Positions 57,947 to 64,000 of a DNA stretch of 64,000 nt are shown one piece after another. Position numbers and translations under genes: made by a program. The notes beneath the pieces are model-generated. The model searched no databases and had not been told where the DNA came from. It was given only the letters and a program-made list of their open reading frames with translations. How positions within the stretch are numbered: the first letter of the stretch is position 1; each line of letters opens with the position of its first letter. The stretch comes from Asterochloris sp. CNOR1 (lineage: Eukaryota > Chlorophyta > Trebouxiophyceae > Trebouxiales > Trebouxiaceae): the NCBI GenBank assembly GCA_963969365.1, contig OZ017758.1, positions 1,674,001-1,738,000 of the forward strand, written 5' to 3'.

Positions 57947-59988
57947 ATGTTGTCTTCCATCCTGATGTCCATCTCATTGGTGATCGGTGGAGCTGTGACA
58001 GTTGTGAGTGTGCTGCCATATGTTCTGCACCTTGGAGCACTACGCTGCCTCAAGCCTCAGGATCTGAAGAAGAAGTATGGTGCCCAGTGGGCATTGGTCA
58101 CAGGTGCCAGCAGCGGTGAGCAGCAATTGCTCCATTGCCTACGACCTTACGCAACTACTTCACGTGCCCTGATGCTGAGCTTGGCACCTGTCTTTGCTGC
58201 CATCTCGCAATATGCAGCTTTGATGGCTTGCAGGCATTGGCAAGGCCATCGCCAAGCAGCTGGCTGCCCAAAATCTGAATGTGGTGCTGGTGGCGCTGCC
58301 TGGACAGGAGCTGGATGGGACTATGGTAGAGCTGCAGAAGCAGCACCACACACAGCAATTCCGCAAGGTCAGCGGCCTACATGGCACTGGCGGCCGGTCC
58401 ACCCTTGGCAGCTAGGTTGTCTGTGATAGCTGCATTCAGCTATTCTGTCTGAGTCCAGTCCAGCCAGTCAGTGCCCCATGCCTCAGGCATGGATGATACA
58501 GAGGCTTGATGGAGCCAAAGCAGCCACAGCATTGCTGGCCAGCAGCCACCCTGTGGGCTGCATGCAGCCATATGATGGCCCTCAGCCAAGCACTGGCCTG
58601 CTGGCTGATTTGCAGTGGCGCGTGCAGGTGGGGGTCAACCTGGGGGCAACTGGCTACCTGAAAGACATCGCAGCTGCCACCAGTGACATCAGTGTGCAGG
58701 TCGTCTTCTGCAACGCGGGCTACATGTGCACAGGCTTCTTTGAGCGCAGGTGAGCTGACAAGCAAAGGCCCTGGCTTGTCCTGGGGGCTGCCAGCCCAAG
58801 CTAGTCCCGCATTGGCTGCTATCCTAAAGCCTAGTGCCTGGGGGAGCTGAGTGAGCCGGCAGGTGACCCAGCGGCCAGGCTCTGGCTCATGCTCAGGAAA
58901 ATCAACCTCTGTAGCAGACTGCACAGTCCTGCTTGAAGTCTACATGCAGCTGCCTGCAGCACAGGCGCCTGGATCCGCCAAAGGGCATGGGGCCCTAGTC
59001 TGTCACTGCTGAGTGCTATTAACTTCATGCTCTGAAGAGCGTTGGGACTGCTGTCGTGCTGACCTTGAGGACCTCTGTTGCAGGCCGCTGGAGAGTCACC
59101 TGGCAAATTTAGAGTGTAACTCAACCAGTGCAGTGCAGATAACACATCACCTCTTGGAACTCATGGTGACTTGGGTTGCATGAACAGGGGCTGTTGCTTT
59201 GTTGCTTACACTGCTGCTGCATACAGACACAAGATATTAATGATTTGCTGCTTACACACCTGGGCTGCCTGTGCCACCTGCCACGCAACCCCGCTGGCAC
59301 TTATTACCGCAGCACCTGACTGTGTTCTGCTCACAGGTACAGAAGGGTCTCAAGGGCTGCTTTGTCTTTACGTCCTCAGCTGCAGCAGCCATGCCCTCCC
59401 CTTTCACTGTCCTGTACGCTGCCACCAAGAGCTTCTTGTCAGCCTTTGGCGCAAGCCTGGCAGCTGAGGTCAGGCATCACGGCATTGATGTGCTTGTGGT
59501 GCACCCTTCCCCAGTTCGCTCCAAGTAAGCTTTCATTATATGGGCCACACGGCTGTGTCCGGTCAGCTGCTGCGTCCTGAGCCAGCACAGCATTCCCATT
59601 TTGCTTGCGCACCTGAAGCTGTGCCGCCCCCTGCTTCAGCACTCCTACCTGCCTTTGGCTGGCAGGCTGGCACTTGTGATGACAGAGGTTTTGTGAAGGC
59701 CACTTGGGGACTCTGTCTGCCTGCAGCTTCTACGACAATGCACACAAGCTAGGCATCCTGGAGTTTTTCAAGAGCCAGGCTGTGTCGCCAGACCTGCTGC
59801 CCAGCCAGATCTTTGCAGCTGTTGGGCGCACGGTTTGGGTGGACCTGGGCAGCACTGCTGTTCTGTTCAGACTTGCCATGAAAATCATTGATTACAACCT
59901 GCTTGCCACACTTTCTGCTCTTTTTGCCACTTGGCTGCCCGACTTTCAGCAACAAATGCGTGCCAATGGTACCAAGAAGGTTGCATGA
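57947..59988 (+). CDS. Membrane-anchored short-chain dehydrogenase/reductase, 3-ketoacyl-CoA reductase-like
   Basis: Expected to reduce a carbonyl using NADPH. Similarity in layout to very-long-chain 3-oxoacyl-CoA reductases (KCR/HSD17B12) suggests lipid or fatty-acid elongation at the endoplasmic reticulum, but substrate is unproven. Six exons join in phase to about 318 residues. The start at 57947 gives a hydrophobic anchor (SISLVIGGAVTVVSVLPYVL). The cofactor loop TGASSGIGKAIAK is split by an intron after 58115. CNAGYMCTGFF (about 58712-58743) is the NAG motif. NLECNSTSAVQITHHLLELM (59100-59163) holds the structural Asn. VFTSSAAAAMPSPFTVLYAA then TKSF (59366-59440) provides the catalytic Ser and the Y-x-x-x-K pair. 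HGIDVLVVHPSPVRSK ends exon 5. The last exon (59728-59988) carries a C-terminal extension with a second hydrophobic stretch (LLATLSALFATWLPDF). It is convergent with the next gene, 114 bases between stops. Confidence 0.87.
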
Positions 59989-60102
59989 GATGCAGTGCGC
60001 TTAATCAAAGATTTCAGCAATCAAATCCCAGTACTATTGCATGGGGGATAACTCAAAAGTGGGTATATGTATCGACCAGAACATGTGCATGTTGCAGCAC
60101 TG

Positions 60103-63100
60103 TCAGGACGCAGTCGGCTTCCCAAATGAGTTCAGCACGCTGCTTGTGGCTTTGTGCAGCTGCTCTAGCAGCGCAAGATGCTGCACTGCTCTCCCAGTGT
60201 GGCTGGTGTCCCATGTGAATGCATGATGCGCTTGCAGGTGGTGAAGCATTTGCGTCACTTTCACGACAGCAGGTGCCAGGCGGTCCCAGAGGGCAGCTGC
60301 AGCAGGCTCTGCTGCTGGCACCTCTGCTTGCAGCACGGAGGGACCAGGCGCCCTGCACGCAGCAGGGGGGATTGCCTGCAGGTCCAGAATGAGCCATGCA
60401 GATGGACAAAAATGGTTGCCTGTGGCTTCAGAACGACCACGCAATCACACAGCAGCATGGCGCGAGCCTGTGCAGCATTGCCTGTGCCGGCCGCATACAT
60501 ATGCTCATGCCTTACTAAGACAGTTTTGAAGCTTTGCAAAGTTGTAAGCAGCTGTAAATCCTTCACCTGTTGCCCTCCTGTGCCAAAGGTGTCGGCGTGC
60601 CTGTTGGCGCCGTGTTAAGGTCACTGCCAGCTGCACGCACGCGGACAGGGGGAAGGGCAGCATCCTGCATTACAGGTAAGGGGCTGGCTGTCAAATGCGC
60701 TGCCCATCCAGGTTTAGTGTGACAGGTCTTGCTGCTGGAGCCCGAGCTCATCTCAGGCACTGCATGTACATTGGCGTCCTGCAATGCTGTCACAAAGATA
60801 TTGTCGCCTACAAGCACTGCCAGGCCTTTGATACTGCCAGGGTCACCTGCATGAGGGGTGGCCCCTGTGCTGCAGCCTCCTGTGAGGCAGATACAGGCAG
60901 CTGGGGTGCCTGTGCCTTCATCATGCTGCCTGCCGCAGCGGCAACCTGCTCCTCTGACTCCTCCGCCTCAGACTGGGATCCAGCCACCCAATGTGCCTCA
61001 GGTGCCCTGTCAGCTGGCAAGGCAGCAGACTCCTGCTGCTGTGCTAGACCCTGCGCAGTGCTCTCAAACTGCTGTGCCAGGCCTGGAGGAGCCTGCCCTG
61101 TCTGGTGCATATGGCTTTGAGCCAGGTGCAGCTCATGCAGCAGATTGCTCAAGCCTGGGTGCTGGGGCTGCCCATCAAGGGCACCACTGCCTGCAGGAGC
61201 GGCCCCTGCCCGCTGATGCCCGTGCTGCAGCCCAGCGCTGCCCAGCTGCTGCGGTGGGCACAGGCGGCTGCTGGCTGGCAGCTGACACTGGAGCCCAGCA
61301 TCTGCGCCGAGCCGGGCAGGCGCAAGCTCCATGCCGGGGCTGTCAAGCAGCACTGGCACTCCCTGGCTATTGCATACCAGCATGGGGAGGTGCAGTGGGG
61401 CATCGCCAGTGTGCTCCGGCCGGGACAGGCTGCACAGCGGCATCTGCCAAAGCTGCAGCCCAGTGGAAGTATGCACCTGACTTGCCAAGTGAGCCTGCAA
61501 AGTGAATCACACAGTGTCATTGAGTGCACGATACTGACAATGACATGCGCTCAGCTATGTGACCCAAGAAGCAAGCATGCCGTGCATGGCAGCATAGTGA
61601 CACACCACACATCTGAGCCCATGGGCGGCCACTGCCACCTTGCAAGCAGCAGACATTGAGCGTCAAGGTCAAACCCCAGCAAAGCAGCCGCACAAGTCTG
61701 AGCACGAGAAGGCCCAGAGAGATTGATGCTCTCTGAGAGCGTCCGCACACAATGGCATCGTGCCATATGATTCTGTGCACGTCAAGCTATGTACCTGCTG
61801 GAGCTGGTGCCATTCGCTGGGAGCAGCCGTGCCCGCCATGCCTGCTGATCCAGAAGACCGTGGCGTGCTCAGCATCTGCAGGCAGGCTGCAGCTGCCCCC
61901 AGCCGCGGGCGGCCCGCCGCCGATGGCAGGCTGTTGAGTGGCAGGTTCTGCGACCGCTGCTGCAGCACTGCGTGCTGCTGGCGCTGCCCCAGGGCATCCT
62001 TGTTGGGCGGCCAGCCTGCCAAGGGGCAGCTGCTGCCGGCGCCTGCCGGTGCTGGGCCTGGGTTGTGAGGCACCTTGACTGGGGAATTGGTCCCTGGCAG
62101 CTGCAGTTCGCAAACAGAAGTCAAATACTGCCTGCACCGTCCTTGCAGCATGACGGGACCAAGCAGAGAGTCAAGCAGTCAGCATTGGCTGCAGTGAGCC
62201 CACAAAGGCAGTCACGCCTTCATAGCATGTCAGCAGCATGACCCACATCACCCAGCACGGGGGTTGCCAGGTGTCAGCTGTGGCCAAGCGCACAGCACTG
62301 GCTGCACCCACATGATCAACCCACACCTGGTCTTCAGCCTGGCCCATCTCAACTGAGGGCGCCTGTCCCTCACTGCCGTCTGCCTGACACCCGCCTGCTG
62401 CTCCTGCTGCCCCGTGCCCTGCTGCGGGACCCACCCTGGGCCGCTTGGCAGGCGACCCATCTACATCCCTGCAGCAATGCATGGTCAGCATCAGCCTTGC
62501 GTACACACACATTGCAGCAGAGGCGGCATGGCATCATTGCAGCAATTGCAGTGATGGGCGGCCGCCCAGACATGCAGTCAGGCAAGCCTAAGGGCAGCAG
62601 GCCAGACAGTACACAGCAATGCTGATTGGGTGTATGCAAGTTGAAATGTAGGCTGAACGCAGAGGCGAAGCTGCTCACATCTCGATGGCGGACAGCAGCT
62701 CGTCTAGCCGCCCCTCGTTGCCTCCTCCATTGCACCGCCGCTTCTGTAGTGAACAGTAGGCAGGTGCTGTCAGAGGCCCTTGGCTTTGCTAGTCACATTG
62801 TCTGGCAAGCATGCAAGCAGGGATGCCTGAAGCCCGTTTGGGTCAGTCTGAAGCTGATGTTCAGCTGTCCCTCAGCTGACGCACCCACGGTTGAGACTAT
62901 GTAGGGCTGTGCCTTCTGTGTCAATCAGCTGCACCAGTACTGCAGCCTTTCCACATGCCACTTCCATCCAAGTTTGTAGGAGGCATCAGCCCACCTTGCT
63001 CTGCCTGGGCCTCTGCCTCTCAGGGCGCCAATCGCTGTCGCTGAGGGCTCCTGTATTGACTGCCTCACGGGAAGGTTCTGCTGAGGGCATCACGTCTGTC

Positions 63101-64000
63101 CCAGTGTCCTCTACCATGCCAGGTAGAGGCTGCCACCCTCGAGAGGCACATGCTGCAAGCAAGGGCAATGGTGGCTTAGCTGCATAGCTTGCAGTGCTCA
63201 AGCTAGTCAGGCAGGGGGCTGGACTGCAGTGGCAAGCCGGCATAATGCGCTTGAGCATCAGATGGCCAAGCAGACTGCAGCAGTGCTGTGGTGCAGACGG
63301 CGCCCATCCAAACGCAGTCAGGCCCTCACCCCGCAGCGCCATCCCGTTGGAGGCCAGGCTTGTCACAGAGCTCTGTGCCAGCAGGGCCTGGTGGGAGGTC
63401 TGCACGCTGCCAGCAGTCTCGGTGGTCAGTGTGGCTGCCAGACCGTCAGCTGCATGGGCCGCCGCTGCAAGCACACGCTACAGGCTGTCAGGTGCATTGC
63501 TCGTGGACATGCAGAACGCAGTAGACACGCGTCCACTGTTTGTGGGAAGACTGCAGCTTGTATTGCAGGACTGAGCAAAGCAGTCAGCAATGGGGGAGCC
63601 AATGGCAGAAGGGCCAGTGGCCACCTGCTGCCTTGGCAACAGTGTGCTGTGCATTGTAGGTTCAGTGCCTCACTGTATTCATGCTGGGTTCAAGCCAAGC
63701 TGATATTGCTAGCCGCCTTCCTCCGCTCAGATGGTTCCAAATTTGGCTCAGGCCTGAGAAACACCACATCGAAGCCTGACATGACAAATGCAGCTCAAGG
63801 CCAGCTGCCGCTTGCGAGTGCTCCCCTTGGCTCACCTTCAAGCTCACCCTGCATCCCTGCAGTGCCCTCCGGCGCCTGCCCACCCGAGCCAGCACCCTCA
63901 TCGCCTCCCAAGCTGCAGCCGTCGAGGCTGGGCGCCGCCTGCTGCGCCTCTGCCAGAGCCTCCAGCCATACTGCAGAGGTCAGAGGCAGCCCTGCAGGTC
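60103..64000 (-). CDS. Unrecognised multi-exon protein, 5' partial
   Basis: The 5' end is outside the window. Exons read from high to low coordinates include SAVWLEALAEAQQAAPSLDG (63850-64000), HAADGLAATLTTETAGSVQT (63350-63470), EPSREAVNTGALSDSDWRPE (62995-63155), NGGGNEGRLDELLSAIEM (62680-62740), and DVDGSPAKRPRVG (62335-62465), which contains a likely nuclear localisation signal. A Pro/Gln-rich exon (61795-62115) is followed by a Gln/His/Pro-rich exon with an acidic end (HWVAGSQSEAEESEEQ, 60850-61490). GLAVLVGDNIFVTALQDANV then appears (60560-60840), and a helical C-terminus with AALWDRLAPAVVKVTQMLHH and LALLEQLHKATSSVLNSFGK ends at 60103. Mostly disordered, probably nuclear. The GDNIFVTALQDANVHAVPE phrase recalls a beta-propeller blade, but no family could be named. 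The strand choice is supported by consistent splice phases on the minus strand; exon edges are provisional. Confidence 0.5.

Noticed and set aside
61105-61659. Plus-strand frame of 184 codons opposite the last gene
   Set aside because: The minus strand gives consistent splice phases and acidic, hydrophilic protein-like sequence across the same stretch. The plus frame has no matching neighbour exons.
1-64000. Bacterial, organellar or viral origin; tRNA genes; CRISPR arrays; integrated mobile elements with proteins
   Set aside because: Dense spliceosomal introns in clearly eukaryotic nuclear genes rule out a bacterial or organellar source. I saw no cloverleaf with proper box sequences, no regularly spaced repeat array, and no transposase, reverse transcriptase or integrase domain.

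Overview
This is a stretch of a eukaryotic nuclear genome, most likely from a green alga. I suspect a trebouxiophyte-like chlorophyte, but that is an inference. Coding sequence is GC-rich. Every sizeable gene is split by many spliceosomal introns, mostly 100-400 bases long, with GT donors and acceptors of the type TGCAG. Families such as a plant-type NUP160, a mitochondrial phosphate carrier and topoisomerase IB fit a plant or algal host. I see no bacterial operons, CRISPR array, insertion sequence, tRNA or rRNA. Gene models were built by eye, joining in-frame exons with compatible splice phases, so outer coordinates are better supported than every inner exon.

Layout. 307-4574 (+) is a mitochondrial phosphate carrier. 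4850-6725 (-) is a membrane-anchored methyltransferase of the leucine carboxyl methyltransferase family. 6929-9145 (-) is a DCN1-like cullin neddylation factor. 9293-19598 (+) is a large type I membrane protein with three LamG-like modules, a DUF4215-type Cys repeat and one transmembrane segment. 19921-26271 (+) is a coiled-coil protein with a conserved-looking basic C-terminus. 27242-35574 (+) is nucleoporin NUP160, with its first exon(s) unresolved. 35738 to about 41650 (-) is an IQ-motif coiled-coil protein. 43138-50980 (+) is DNA topoisomerase I with all catalytic residues. 51449-56141 (+) is an unrecognised membrane protein. 56618-57715 (-) is a small Pro/Gln-rich protein. 57947-59988 (+) is a short-chain dehydrogenase resembling 3-ketoacyl-CoA reductases. 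60103-64000 (-) is an unrecognised multi-exon gene whose 5' end lies outside the window.

Neighbouring genes are mostly housekeeping and functionally unrelated. Two divergent pairs (6929-9145/9293-19598 and 56618-57715/57947-59988) are separated by only 147 and 231 bases between start codons and probably share promoters. Several convergent pairs end within 115-480 bases of each other.

The most unusual signal is in the introns. Several contain degenerate partial copies ('echoes') of the exon next door, often including its splice junction. I found these in the phosphate carrier, the LamG receptor, topoisomerase I (at least four places) and the 51449-56141 gene, alongside many short imperfect tandem duplications. 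A second recurring feature is GC-AG introns, of which at least six are supported by reading frame or context. I also flag a near-perfect 30-bp intronic inverted repeat and a likely one-base frameshift in the LamG gene.
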